In this document: one piece after another, positions 1-8,222 of the stretch
Numbering within the stretch: the first letter of the stretch is position 1
How the letters are laid out: every line of letters starts with the position of its first letter
DNA from: Devosia insulae DS-56
GTDB lineage: Bacteria > Pseudomonadota > Alphaproteobacteria > Rhizobiales > Devosiaceae
Direction of reading: 5' to 3'
Assembly: GCF_000970465.2 (NCBI RefSeq)
Contig: NZ_LAJE02000044.1
Span: forward strand, 1-64,000
Length of the DNA: 64,000 nucleotides
Made by a program: the position numbers and the translations under genes
The notes under the pieces: model-generated
Database searches by the model: none
The model's input: the letters and a program-made list of their open reading frames with translations, nothing else
What the model was told of the DNA's origin: nothing

Positions 1-2
1 GC

Positions 3-695
3 CAGCGCCAGCGCGTCGCCATCGGTCGCGCCATCGTCAAGGAGCCCAAGGCGTTCCTGTTCGACGAGCCGCTCAGCAACCTCGATGCGGAGCTCCGCAT
101 CAAGATGCGCAGCGAGTTGATCGCGCTGCACCAGCGGCTCGGCTCGACCATGATCTATGTCACCCACGACCAGGTCGAAGCGATGACCATGGCCGACCAG
201 ATCGTCGTACTGAACGAGGGCCGCGTCGAGCAGGTCGGCAGCCCGGTCGAGCTCTACGCGCAGCCGAAGAACCTGTTCGTCGCCCACTTCATCGGCGCCC
301 CGCCGATGAACACGCTCAAAGGCACGCTGCGGCGCGTGGCGGACGGTGCCGCCGTGGAACTTGCTTCCGGCGCAGTGATCCCCCTGCCCGGCCGCCAGTT
401 CGCATTCGCCGACGGCGCCAAAGTGACGCTGGGCATTCGCCCCGAGCACGCCGAACTCGGACAAGGGCCGTTCGAAGTGACCGCGACGACCACCGAGGTG
501 CTCGGCTCGGGCACCATCGTCCATACCAAAGACAGCGCCGGCAACGACTTCGCCCTCGCGCTGCGCGGCATCAGCCACGTCAAGGCAGGCGACAGGCTTT
601 CCATCCGGTTCCCCGAACATTTCGTGCATCTGTTCGATCAAGGGGGACAAACCATCGGCGCGCTGCCGGACTGGCGGGCGACTTACTTCAACTGA
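3..695 (+). CDS. ABC transporter ATP-binding protein, 3' part (sugar/glycerol-3-phosphate type)
   Basis: The 5' end lies outside the window. The visible 230 residues begin inside the ABC signature ([10 protein letters not shown]), followed by Walker B ([11 protein letters not shown]), the H-loop (YVTHDQVEA) and a long C-terminal region of the TOBE/MalK regulatory type. In this family such subunits energise uptake of sugars, sugar alcohols or glycerol-3-phosphate from a cytoplasmic position on the inner membrane. The UgpC/MsmK/MalK group fits, but the substrate cannot be told without the upstream permease and binding-protein genes. It ends with TGA at 693-695. Confidence 0.9.
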   Translation, partial: QRQRVAIGRAIVKEPKAFLFDEPLSNLDAELRIKMRSELIALHQRLGSTMIYVTHDQVEAMTMADQIVVLNEGRVEQVGSPVELYAQPKNLFVAHFIGAPPMNTLKGTLRRVADGAAVELASGAVIPLPGRQFAFADGAKVTLGIRPEHAELGQGPFEVTATTTEVLGSGTIVHTKDSAGNDFALALRGISHVKAGDRLSIRFPEHFVHLFDQGGQTIGALPDWRATYFN

Positions 696-782
696 GCGCG
701 GGGGTGTGGATGTCGGTCCGCCCCTCCCCGCATCAGGTCTGGATACGGGACCTTTGCACTCTTGGATTGCAATGAAGGGTTA

Positions 783-824
783 GAGCGGATGAAGGGAAGC
801 GAACCCTCGTCGTAGCTTGGGAAG
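783..824 (-). repeat. Degenerate copy of the 3' half of tRNA-Gly (attachment-site remnant)
   Basis: This stretch repeats, in the same orientation, the 3' half of the tRNA-Gly gene at 2690-2763 from the anticodon region to the acceptor end. I count about three mismatches and a one-base deletion over some 43 bases. It cannot form a tRNA because the 5' half is missing. A broken 3' tRNA copy about 1.9 kb beyond the 3' end of an intact tRNA is what tRNA-targeting integrative elements leave. The rest of 696-969 shows no convincing gene. Confidence 0.8.
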
Positions 825-969
825 GTGTCTCATCCGTCTTCTCACAATACCCCATCGGTACGAGGACGCTAACGATGATGAGGACTAATTCCATATGTCG
901 CGTAAGCTACGCCCGAATGCCGCTTCGTCAAGGAATCGGCGGGGGTTAGCTTTCCAGAAGGGGCTCTGA

Positions 970-1614
970 ATGGACTGGTTTTGGTGCGCCATGAACGCCA
1001 CTGGGAAGTGGCTGTATGACTGGCAGACGATGGTCGCTGCCATCATCGCGTTGATCGCGGCATTGTGGACGATCGGCGTCATGCGCCGACAGATGAAGGA
1101 CGAAAGCGACAGGCACAACGACGCCATGCGCCGCAAGCGGTTGGCGGCTCGTGCCCAAATGCCCGATGCTCTCAGCGAGCTTGGAGCGTATGTCAGAGGC
1201 TCTGCATCACGCCTCACTGGAAGGACGGAGACGCTGCCTCCGGAGCCCACATCTTCCATTGCAGCACTGAAGGAAGTCATTGAGTTCATCGACGATAAGG
1301 CTGCCGAGCGGACGTTCGAGCTCGTGTCCTGGTATCAGGTCCTCCGCGCCCGCACGAACCACGGCATTCCCACGCCTGGAACAGCAGCGTTTCCTGATCG
1401 AATGTACGATACGGCGCTACTGCAAACCTACATCAACAGTCTCTTCGACTACGCCCGGAACGAAGCGGACGATGTAGATACGGCGAAGCCTTCGCGCGAA
1501 GATATGATCGAGGGACTGAAGAACGCCTTCACGCTGGTCCACATGGTCCAGCACGAAGGGCTCTACGAGGGCGTTAAGGCGACCATCGTCCATCGGCACG
1601 CAGCAGCGGTGTGA
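970..1614 (+). CDS. Membrane-anchored hypothetical protein
   Basis: A 214-residue protein of unknown function. Residues about 21-40 form one hydrophobic segment (MVAAIIALIAALW), followed by a charged, Arg/Lys-rich stretch, so it is probably anchored in the inner membrane with a cytoplasmic C-terminal domain. The ATG at 970 is preceded by AAGGGG at a suitable distance. Small single-pass proteins of this sort are common in phage- and island-borne DNA, which agrees with its position between the tRNA repeats. No catalytic motif is recognised. Confidence 0.65.
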   Translation: MDWFWCAMNATGKWLYDWQTMVAAIIALIAALWTIGVMRRQMKDESDRHNDAMRRKRLAARAQMPDALSELGAYVRGSASRLTGRTETLPPEPTSSIAALKEVIEFIDDKAAERTFELVSWYQVLRARTNHGIPTPGTAAFPDRMYDTALLQTYINSLFDYARNEADDVDTAKPSREDMIEGLKNAFTLVHMVQHEGLYEGVKATIVHRHAAAV

Positions 1615-1644
1615 CCACTGTTATGCTGAAGGGGCTCATTCGGC

Positions 1645-1797
1645 ATGAAGGAGATGGTCTCCGAGACCCACGAGGACGTGAGGGAGCTCAAGGAGATCAT
1701 CCAGGCGATCCTTCGCGACCACGCTGAGAACACGAGCTTCCGGAAGAAGGCCATGTACGCGATCGCTCCGCTGGCGCCAGCCAAGAGCGCAACTTCA
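1645..1797 (+). pseudogene. Possible truncated small gene
   Basis: The first 50 or so codons from the ATG at 1645 read like a real amphipathic protein start (MKEMVSETHEDVRELKEIIQ), behind a GAAGGGG ribosome-binding-like sequence. The frame then runs on to 2088 only as antisense to the better supported minus-strand gene at 1795-2622. I infer the remnant of a gene cut by rearrangement. It could be chance, so confidence is low. Confidence 0.3.
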
Positions 1798-2622
1798 GTG
1801 CCTCTTTGGACCGTCGTCGTCCGGCCAAGAAAAGAGCTCTTCACGGGTCACGATCGGCACCGGGTAGAGCTTTTCGGCGATGTCGAGCAACTCCGTCGGC
1901 TCTTCGTCCTGCGAACCGTCCTGGACCCACACTTCCGTTGCAACCAGCAGGTTGATGAAGGTCCGCGCTGCCCAATAGCAGGCGAACTCTTCCCAGTAGC
2001 CGGCGAATGTACCGGACCCAATCGTCACCTTGCCCTTGCTGCCCCAGATGCGCCGCATGAGCTCGTGGGTCGAGAAGTGAACGAATGACGACGTGCCGTG
2101 GTAGAGGAAATTGTATTCCTTCTCCCTGCCCGCCGCTTTCGACACCCATTTGAACGTGGGCGGGCTCTTGTCCCATCCGAGCTTGGTTTTGAAAGCCATG
2201 AGTTCCTTCGCGACCGCTTCGCCATTTGCGGCATGGAACGCCACCTGCTCTGGCAGCCATCCGATCCGCAACGACGTGTTAGGTCCGAGATAGTCCGCCT
2301 GAGCCGTTACGCTCTTTGCGGCGCCACCGGCCGCCAGAAGTCGCAGAACGCGAGAGGCGTCCGACTTCACGGTGAGCAGATATTCGATCCAGATCATCTC
2401 TTCGTAGCTCGGCCGCAGCAGCGAAACGCCGAACGCGCCCTGCCCCGCTGCTGAAAGCGCCAGCTGAGCCTGCAGTGCCTCAAGCTGGCGGACGATAGCC
2501 GCACGTTGGATCAGACCGAAGAACTCATCTTCAGTCGGTCCGGTCCACTCGTGCTTCTTGAGAGGCTCTAGCTTGACTGCCAGCGCTTCGACGAGACGCT
2601 TGAGCTGATCGAGGTTTGACAT
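1795..2622 (-). CDS. Hypothetical protein, possibly DUF5677-like
   Basis: A 275-residue soluble protein with no signal peptide or clear transmembrane segment. The start at 2622 is chosen because an AGGAAGGAG ribosome-binding site lies just upstream; a longer frame to 2652 lacks one. The segment around YHGTSSFVHFSTHE, in a mostly helical context, recalls the DUF5677 group of proteins of unknown role, but I cannot confirm membership. It sits next to the tRNA-Gly gene inside the putative island, so an accessory or defence-related role is possible but unsupported. Confidence 0.6.
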   Translation of the reverse strand: MSNLDQLKRLVEALAVKLEPLKKHEWTGPTEDEFFGLIQRAAIVRQLEALQAQLALSAAGQGAFGVSLLRPSYEEMIWIEYLLTVKSDASRVLRLLAAGGAAKSVTAQADYLGPNTSLRIGWLPEQVAFHAANGEAVAKELMAFKTKLGWDKSPPTFKWVSKAAGREKEYNFLYHGTSSFVHFSTHELMRRIWGSKGKVTIGSGTFAGYWEEFACYWAARTFINLLVATEVWVQDGSQDEEPTELLDIAEKLYPVPIVTREELFSWPDDDGPKRH

Positions 2623-2689
2623 CCGATGCTCCTTCCTAGAAGCCCGAGCCAAAAAGGAGCTAAAATCCGGGAACCTGCGCTTAGGAGCT

Positions 2690-2763
2690 TGGAGCGGGTG
2701 AAGGGAATCGAACCCTCGTCGTAAGCTTGGGAAGCTTCTGCTCTACCATTGAGCTACACCCGC
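2690..2763 (-). tRNA. tRNA-Gly (anticodon CCC)
   Basis: Read on the minus strand, the sequence folds as a full cloverleaf: acceptor GCGGGTG with CACCCGC, D arm GCTC/GAGC, anticodon loop TTCCCAA and T arm with TTCGATT. The anticodon CCC is at 2729-2731 and the CCA tail is encoded at 2690-2692. It reads GGG glycine codons. Its 3' half is duplicated at 783-824, marking it as an integration target. Confidence 0.95.
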
Positions 2764-2914
2764 GACAGGGACGTATGTGCCGAATGCGGGGCGCGGCGTC
2801 AAGGTGGGCTGTAGACTCGCTTTGGCGTTCCGTTCGCCCGCGCTATACTCACCCAGCTGACCCGACATTACCGGGAGCTGATTTCGATGCGTGGTCAGTC
2901 AGGGAGGTCGTGAG

Positions 2915-3310
2915 ATGGTTCGGACTGCGATTGCAATTGCCGTTCTCTTACTGAGCGGCGGAGGAGCTTTGGCTCAGGGCGGCGACGCTGCGCTGGGCGA
3001 GACAGTGTTCAAGAAGTGCATGTCCTGCCACGCGGCGGGCGAAGGGGCGACGAACAAGGTTGGTCCTGTGCTGACCGGGGTGGTCGGACGGGCCGCCGGA
3101 ACCTACGAGGGCTTCAACTACTCCCAGGCGATGAAGGATGCCGGCGCCGGTGGGTTGGTGTGGACGCCCGAGAACCTGGCGCAATTCCTCGCCAAGCCCA
3201 GGGATTTCGTCAAAGGCACCAAGATGAGCTTCGCGGGACTGGCGAAGCCCGAAGACGCGATGAACGTTATCGCTTATCTCGCGTCGCTATCGCCCCCACC
3301 AGCCCAGTAG
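2915..3310 (+). CDS. Class I c-type cytochrome
   Basis: A 131-residue periplasmic cytochrome c. A signal peptide (about residues 1-20, ending GGGALA) precedes one heme-binding CMSCH at 35-39; Met104 in GTKMSF is the likely sixth ligand. It resembles the small mitochondrial/c2-type carriers that feed electrons to terminal oxidases. The start is set at 2915, just after a GGGAGG site; the ATG at 2891 lacks one. It is convergent with the oxidase operon on its right, its plausible electron acceptor. Confidence 0.9.
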   Translation: MVRTAIAIAVLLLSGGGALAQGGDAALGETVFKKCMSCHAAGEGATNKVGPVLTGVVGRAAGTYEGFNYSQAMKDAGAGGLVWTPENLAQFLAKPRDFVKGTKMSFAGLAKPEDAMNVIAYLASLSPPPAQ

Positions 3311-3325
3311 GCCTTGAGGCCAGCT

Positions 3326-3715
3326 TCAATGCACGACCGGCGCGGGCACTGCGGGGCTCGCGCCGAAGAACTCCATGCGCGTGAAGAAGGTGTAGTCCGC
3401 CTCGAACGCCATCAGGATCACGAAGACCAGCACCAGCACCGGCGGCACCAGGATGGCGTAGCTGAGCGCCAGCCGCTCCCACACCATGTGCATGAACACG
3501 GCGATGATCAGCCCGGCCTTGCCCACCATCAGCATGAGGATCAGGCCCCAGCGCAGGTACCCCTGGAACTGCAGCAGATCGACCGCGTAGGAGCAGGCGC
3601 TGAGAACGAACAGCCAGAACCAGACGATCAGGTAGAGGCGGATGGGGTGCTGCTGGCCCTCGGCATGGTCGGTCGGGGCCGCGAGGGTTTGTGAGCTCAT
3701 GTGTGCTTCAGCCAT
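3326..3715 (-). CDS. Cytochrome c oxidase subunit IV family protein
   Basis: A 129-residue protein with three hydrophobic helices (about residues 27-47, 53-77 and 86-106), including LILMLMVGKAGLIIAVFMHM, typical of the small bacterial CtaF/CyoD-type subunit IV. It is the last gene of the oxidase operon, nine bases after subunit III. In this family the protein is thought to help assembly or stability of the catalytic core and carries no metal site. Confidence 0.85.
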   Translation of the reverse strand: MAEAHMSSQTLAAPTDHAEGQQHPIRLYLIVWFWLFVLSACSYAVDLLQFQGYLRWGLILMLMVGKAGLIIAVFMHMVWERLALSYAILVPPVLVLVFVILMAFEADYTFFTRMEFFGASPAVPAPVVH

Positions 3716-3724
3716 GATTGCCTC

Positions 3725-4435
3725 TCACCACAAGTAGAACAGCGCGAAGATAAAGACCCACACCAGGTCAACGAAGTGCCAGTAGAGGCCGGTGATCTCG
3801 ACGATCTCCCAGCGGCCCTTGCGTGAGGTGAAAAAGCCCTTCTTGCCGGTGTCGAAATCGCCGCGCCACACCTTGCGGGCCATCAGCAGGAGGAAGATCA
3901 CCCCGATGGTGACGTGGGTGCCATGGAAGCCGGTGACCATGAAGAACACCGAGCCGAATTGCGGCGCGCCCCATGGGTTCTCCCACGGGCGGACGCCTTC
4001 GGAGATCAGCTTGGTCCACTCGAACGCCTGCATGCCGACAAAGGTGGCGCCGAGCGCCGCCGTCAGCAGCATCAGCACCGTGGTTTTTACCCGGTCGCGG
4101 CGGTAGCCGAAATTCACCGCCATCGCCATGGTGCCGCTCGAGGAGATCAGGACGAAGGTCATGATGGCGATGAGGATCAGCGGCATATGCACGCCGCCGA
4201 TCTCGAGCGCGAACACCTCGGACGGGTTCGGCCACGGCTCGGTGGTCGACATCCGCACCGTCATGTAGGCGATGAGGAAGCAACTGAAGATGAAGGTGTC
4301 CGAGAGCAGGAAGATCCAGATCATCGCCTTGCCCCAGGAGGCGGTCTTGAAGGCGGTCTTGTCGGACGACCAATCGGAGACGAAACCGGTGAGGCCTGGT
4401 TGCGGGTCGGTATGGGTCACGGCCGGATCGGACAT
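3725..4435 (-). CDS. coxP: Heme-copper oxidase subunit III (CoxP-like)
   Basis: A 236-residue, strongly hydrophobic protein with several transmembrane helices and the FHGTHVTIG segment typical of oxidase subunit III. It lies 12 bases after a second subunit III gene. In the four-gene coxMNOP operon of Bradyrhizobium both O and P are subunit III-like; the gene order here matches, which is the reason for the symbol. Role: an integral part of the membrane oxidase that reduces oxygen to water, without redox centres of its own. Confidence 0.82.
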   Translation of the reverse strand: MSDPAVTHTDPQPGLTGFVSDWSSDKTAFKTASWGKAMIWIFLLSDTFIFSCFLIAYMTVRMSTTEPWPNPSEVFALEIGGVHMPLILIAIMTFVLISSSGTMAMAVNFGYRRDRVKTTVLMLLTAALGATFVGMQAFEWTKLISEGVRPWENPWGAPQFGSVFFMVTGFHGTHVTIGVIFLLLMARKVWRGDFDTGKKGFFTSRKGRWEIVEITGLYWHFVDLVWVFIFALFYLW

Positions 4436-4447
4436 GTGAGGCTCCCC

Positions 4448-5152
4448 TCAGCTCAGCAACTGCTGGCAGAATGCGACGAAATCACTGGCCCAGCCGGCCA
4501 GCAGGCTGAGCAGCACCATCCAGACGAACAGCATGAACAGCCAGTAGGTGGCGCAGAGCTCGACATTGAGCCGGACACTGTCGACACCGCCCCTACCCCA
4601 GGCCTTGATGCCGGCCCAGCCCAGCGCCACGAGGCCGCCAAGGATGTGGAGCCCATGCAGCCCGGTGACGAGATAGAAGAAGCTGTTGGCCGGATTGCCG
4701 TCGACGAGGTAGCCGGACGCCGCAAGTTCGCTCCAGGCGAACAACTGGCCGGCGAGGAAGGTGATGGCGAACAGGCCCGCCGCGACGAGCCCGAAGCGGA
4801 GCTGGGTCTGGTTGCGCTGGCGCACCGCCCGCTGCGTCCATTCGAGCGCGATGCTCGAGGCCAGCAGCATCGCAGTATTGAACCAGAGGATCGGCGGTAC
4901 CGGCAACGGCTGCCAGTCGCCGAGTTCGCGGCGCATGAAATAGGCGCCGGTGAGCAAGGCGAAGAGCGAACCGATAACGGCCAGCAGGAAGCCGAGCCCG
5001 ACCCGCTTGGCCGGATCGCGCGAGGCCGCAAAATCCGGAACGCCTTCGATCACCCCCTGCTCCAGCCACGGCTTCACCGTCAGCCGCTGGCGCGCCAGCC
5101 ACCAGCCGGCGAGGCCGGCGATGATGGCAAAGAACATCACCACGACGCTCAT
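4448..5152 (-). CDS. coxO: Heme-copper oxidase subunit III (CoxO-like)
   Basis: A 234-residue membrane protein with about six to seven helices and the subunit III signature around residues 178-190 (LVTGLHGLHILGG). Its start overlaps the stop of the subunit I gene by four bases, showing translational coupling. Together with the following gene the operon encodes two subunit III proteins, as in coxMNOP systems. I cannot tell from sequence whether both join one complex. Confidence 0.82.
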   Translation of the reverse strand: MSVVVMFFAIIAGLAGWWLARQRLTVKPWLEQGVIEGVPDFAASRDPAKRVGLGFLLAVIGSLFALLTGAYFMRRELGDWQPLPVPPILWFNTAMLLASSIALEWTQRAVRQRNQTQLRFGLVAAGLFAITFLAGQLFAWSELAASGYLVDGNPANSFFYLVTGLHGLHILGGLVALGWAGIKAWGRGGVDSVRLNVELCATYWLFMLFVWMVLLSLLAGWASDFVAFCQQLLS

Positions 5153-6939
5153 GGCTTGGTGCCCTTACGCTTCCTGGGCGCCTCGGAGTGCGGCGGGTTG
5201 GTGCCGGGCTGGTTCTGCGGGATGAAGTCCTCGGCGGCGCCCGGCACGCTGTAGTCATAGGCCCAGCGATAGACCACCGGCAGTTCGCGGCCGAAATTGC
5301 CGTGCACGGGCGGCGTCTCGGGGGTCTGCCACTCGAGCGTGGTGGCTCGCCACGGGTTGCCGCCGGAGGGTTTGCCGTGCCGGATCGACCAGATCAGGTT
5401 GAAGACGAACACCAGCTGCGCCGCGCCGACGATCAGCGCCATCACGGTGATGAAGATGTTGAGATCATGCGCCGACGGCGGCTGGAACGAGATGTCGCCG
5501 GATTCGAAGTAGCGCCGCGGCACCCCCATGATGCCGAGATAGTGCATGGGGAAGAAGATCAGGTAGGCGCCGAGGAAGGTGACCCAGAAGTGGAGGTGCG
5601 CCATGGTGTTGTCGAGCATGCGCCCGGTGATCTTTGGGTACCAGTGGTAGATGGCGCCGAAGATCACCAGGATCGGCGCGACCCCCATCACCATGTGGAA
5701 ATGCGCCACGACGAACATGGTGTCCGACAGCGGTACGTCGACCACCACATTGCCGAGGAACAGCCCGGTGAGCCCGCCATTGACGAAGGTGACGATGAAG
5801 GCCAGGGCGAACAGCATGGGCGGATTGAGGTGGATGTCGCCGCGCCACAGCGTGAGCACCCAGTTGTAGACCTTGATCGCCGTCGGCACGGCGATGATCA
5901 GCGTGGTGACGGCGAAGAAGAACCCGAAATATGGGTTCATGCCGCTCACATACATGTGGTGGGCCCAGACCACGAAGCTCAGCGCGCCGATGATGACGAT
6001 GGCCCAGACCATCATGCGGTAGCCGAAGATGTTCTTTCGGGCATGGGTGCTGATCAGGTCGGAGACGATACCGAAAGCCGGCAGCGCCACGATGTAGACC
6101 TCGGGGTGGCCGAAGAACCAGAACAGGTGCTGGAACAGGATCGGGCTGCCGCCGTCATGCGGCAGCAGCTCACCCATCTCGACCAAAGCCGGCATGAAGA
6201 AGCTGGTGCCGAGCAGCTTGTCGAACAGCATCATGACGCAGGCGACGAACAGCGCCGGGAAGGCCAGCATGGCCATGACGGTGGCGATGAAGATGCCCCA
6301 GACGGTCAACGGCATGCGCATCAGCGTCATGCCGCGGGTGCGGCCCTGCAGCACGGTGACGATGTAGTTGAGCCCGCCCATGGTGAAGCCGATGACGAAC
6401 AGGATCAGCGACACCAGCATCAGGACGATGCCGGATTCCTGGCCGGGGGTGTTGGAGAGGATGGCCTGCGGTGGATAGAGGGTCCAGCCGGCGCCGGTCG
6501 GGCCGCCGGGGGTGAACCAACTGGCCACCAGCACCAGCACGGCCAGCAAATAGGTCCAGTAGCTGAGCATGTTGACGTAGGGGAACACCATGTCCCGCGC
6601 CCCCAGCATCAGCGGGATCAGGTAGTTGCCGAAGCCACCGAGGAACAGCGCGGTGATCAGGTAGATCACCATGATCATGCCGTGCATGGTGATGAACTGG
6701 TAGTAAGCCGCGGCGTCGATGAAGGTAAGGAAGCCGGGGAAGGCCAGCTGCATGCGCATCAGCCAGCTGAGCACCAGCGCCAGCATGCCGATGGCGAGCG
6801 CCGTACTGGCATACTGGATGGCGATCACCTTGGCGTCCTGCGAGAAGACGTAGCGCGTCCACCAGCTGCGCGGATGATAGAGTTCGACATCCGGAAACTC
6901 GGCGGCGTGGGCATCGGGCCCATGAGTGGCGTCGACCAT
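5149..6939 (-). CDS. coxN: Cytochrome c oxidase subunit I (CoxN-like)
   Basis: A 596-residue catalytic subunit. His86 (FITMHG) and His415 fit the low-spin heme ligands; His278 in HPEVY, with Glu280 for the proton channel, and His327/His328 (AHHMY) fit the CuB ligands; His413 in AHFHM fits the high-spin heme. About twelve to thirteen helices are visible. The start at 6939 (MVDATHG) follows GAGGAGG; the frame opens further but without such a site. It oxidises cytochrome c and reduces oxygen while pumping protons. Confidence 0.93.
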   Translation of the reverse strand: MVDATHGPDAHAAEFPDVELYHPRSWWTRYVFSQDAKVIAIQYASTALAIGMLALVLSWLMRMQLAFPGFLTFIDAAAYYQFITMHGMIMVIYLITALFLGGFGNYLIPLMLGARDMVFPYVNMLSYWTYLLAVLVLVASWFTPGGPTGAGWTLYPPQAILSNTPGQESGIVLMLVSLILFVIGFTMGGLNYIVTVLQGRTRGMTLMRMPLTVWGIFIATVMAMLAFPALFVACVMMLFDKLLGTSFFMPALVEMGELLPHDGGSPILFQHLFWFFGHPEVYIVALPAFGIVSDLISTHARKNIFGYRMMVWAIVIIGALSFVVWAHHMYVSGMNPYFGFFFAVTTLIIAVPTAIKVYNWVLTLWRGDIHLNPPMLFALAFIVTFVNGGLTGLFLGNVVVDVPLSDTMFVVAHFHMVMGVAPILVIFGAIYHWYPKITGRMLDNTMAHLHFWVTFLGAYLIFFPMHYLGIMGVPRRYFESGDISFQPPSAHDLNIFITVMALIVGAAQLVFVFNLIWSIRHGKPSGGNPWRATTLEWQTPETPPVHGNFGRELPVVYRWAYDYSVPGAAEDFIPQNQPGTNPPHSEAPRKRKGTKP

Positions 6940-6999
6940 CAGAGTGCCTCCTCGCACTTCGTCTGATGCAAAATCGCGCCCGGAAGTCCCGGCGGCCTC

Positions 7000-7021
7000 G
7001 AGCGTTTTGTTCGAAACGCTC
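7000..7021. other. Intercistronic hairpin between coxM and coxN
   Basis: GAGCGTTT and AAACGCTC form a perfect eight-base stem around a six-base loop, ending at the coxM stop codon. No clear T run follows on the minus strand. It may slow or terminate part of the transcripts or protect the mRNA end. A related TAGAGCG motif recurs at 43434. Confidence 0.5.
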
Positions 7022-7842
7022 TAGTCGATCGTGGCCGTCTTGAGCACCTCCGGGGCATAAAGCTGGGCGTAGGTCGACTGGCCGGCGAGCCAGGCGTCAT
7101 AGTCTTCCTGGGTGTCGACCACGACGCCACCGCGCATATAGGGGTGGCCGGTGCCGCAGAGCTCGGCGCAGAGCACTTCGAACTGGCCGGTGCGGGTGGG
7201 GGTGAACCAGAAATAGGTGACGGCGCCGGGGATCATGTCCATCTTGGAACGGAACTCGGCGACGTAGAAATCGTGCAGCGTATCGACCGAGCGCAGCAGC
7301 ATCTTCACCGGCTTGTCGATCGGCAGGTGCAGGTAATCGGCCTCGATCAGCACATCGTCATGGCCGTTGGGATCGTCGGGCTTGATGCCGTAGGGATTGT
7401 CGGCGGCAACGAGCCGGGTGTCGGACAGCCCCAGTTTGCCGTCAGCGCCGGGCAACCGGTACGACCATTGCCATTGTGCGCCGACCACTTCGGCTTCGGT
7501 GGCTTCGGCCGGCACCGTGATGAACTGGCCCCAGACGAACAGGCCGGGGATCAGCATGGCGGCAACGCCGACCGCAGTCAGCCCCATCAGCCAGTTCTCG
7601 AGCCGCTTGTTCTCGGGTTCGTAATCGGCCTTCTGCCCGTCCTTGTGGCGGAAGCGCCAGACGCAATAGGCGACGAACAGCACCACGGCCGCGAACACTG
7701 CGCCGGTGATCCAGAAGGTGATGATGATGGTGTTGTCGATATAGCCCCAGTTGGAGGCGATCGGCGTCCACCACCAGGGGCTCAGGAAGTGGAATGCCAC
7801 CGAGCCGACGACGATCAGGACGAGAACGACTGCTACGACCAT
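7021..7842 (-). CDS. coxM: Cytochrome c oxidase subunit II (CoxM-like)
   Basis: A 273-residue subunit with an N-terminal hydrophobic segment (1-20), two further helices (about 37-62 and 85-107) and a periplasmic cupredoxin domain. The CuA ligands are all present: His190, Cys225, Glu227, Cys229, His233 and Met236 in CAELCGTGHPYM. No fused cytochrome c domain follows, so electrons must come from a separate cytochrome such as the one at 2915. First gene of the oxidase operon (II-I-III-III-IV). No ctaB, ctaG or heme a synthase genes are nearby. Confidence 0.92.
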   Translation of the reverse strand: MVVAVVLVLIVVGSVAFHFLSPWWWTPIASNWGYIDNTIIITFWITGAVFAAVVLFVAYCVWRFRHKDGQKADYEPENKRLENWLMGLTAVGVAAMLIPGLFVWGQFITVPAEATEAEVVGAQWQWSYRLPGADGKLGLSDTRLVAADNPYGIKPDDPNGHDDVLIEADYLHLPIDKPVKMLLRSVDTLHDFYVAEFRSKMDMIPGAVTYFWFTPTRTGQFEVLCAELCGTGHPYMRGGVVVDTQEDYDAWLAGQSTYAQLYAPEVLKTATID

Positions 7843-8222
7843 CCCACTCCCCCTCCAGAGGGCAGACGATGAGGCAGTCGGCGCCTAATGCGGGCGCAAA
7901 ACAGACATCGGGCGCAGCAGGGTTTCTGCTCGTCTTCGGCCATGCATTGGCGCATCGCTACAGAGCAAACATGGCCCGTATGGTCTCAGGCCATATAGAA
8001 TCGGAGCCATATTTGCTTTAGGCACCGGCACTTAGGACTTGATGATCACATCGGTACACGGGCTTGTCAATTGCGACCTATTCTCGCAGCCCAGCCGATG
8101 ACCGGACCACGACGCTACCGCAACCGTGGCTTGTTTGGACCAGTTCTGAACGCTAAGGTACCAACAGGACTTGTAGCCGGTGGGGCTTGACGTCCGACCG
8201 GCGGGTCCATCGAGAGATGGCG
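7843..8222. other. Intergenic region between divergent oxidase and cyclase genes
   Basis: About 380 bases that must contain the promoters of both the oxidase operon and the cyclase cluster. I see no convincing sigma-70 hexamers, no FNR/FixK-type palindrome and no small gene with a good ribosome-binding site. Confidence 0.5.

Larger units (their letters stand above)
825..2689. mobile_element. Remnant of a small tRNA-Gly-associated genomic island
   Basis: The segment lies between the tRNA-Gly 3'-half copy and the intact tRNA-Gly gene. It holds two genes without a recognised housekeeping role and one probable gene fragment. No integrase, transposase or terminal inverted repeat is visible, so it is either a decayed element or a small cargo island mobilised in trans. 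The boundary calls rest on the direct repeat alone. Confidence 0.6.

Noticed and set aside
783-824. A second functional tRNA
   Set aside because: Only the 3' half is present and it carries mismatches and a deletion.
825-2689. An integrase or transposase in the tRNA-flanked segment
   Set aside because: All frames were read on both strands and none shows tyrosine-recombinase or DDE motifs.
5188-6966. A 592-codon plus-strand frame over the oxidase
   Set aside because: Antisense to subunit I, whose metal ligands are all in place.
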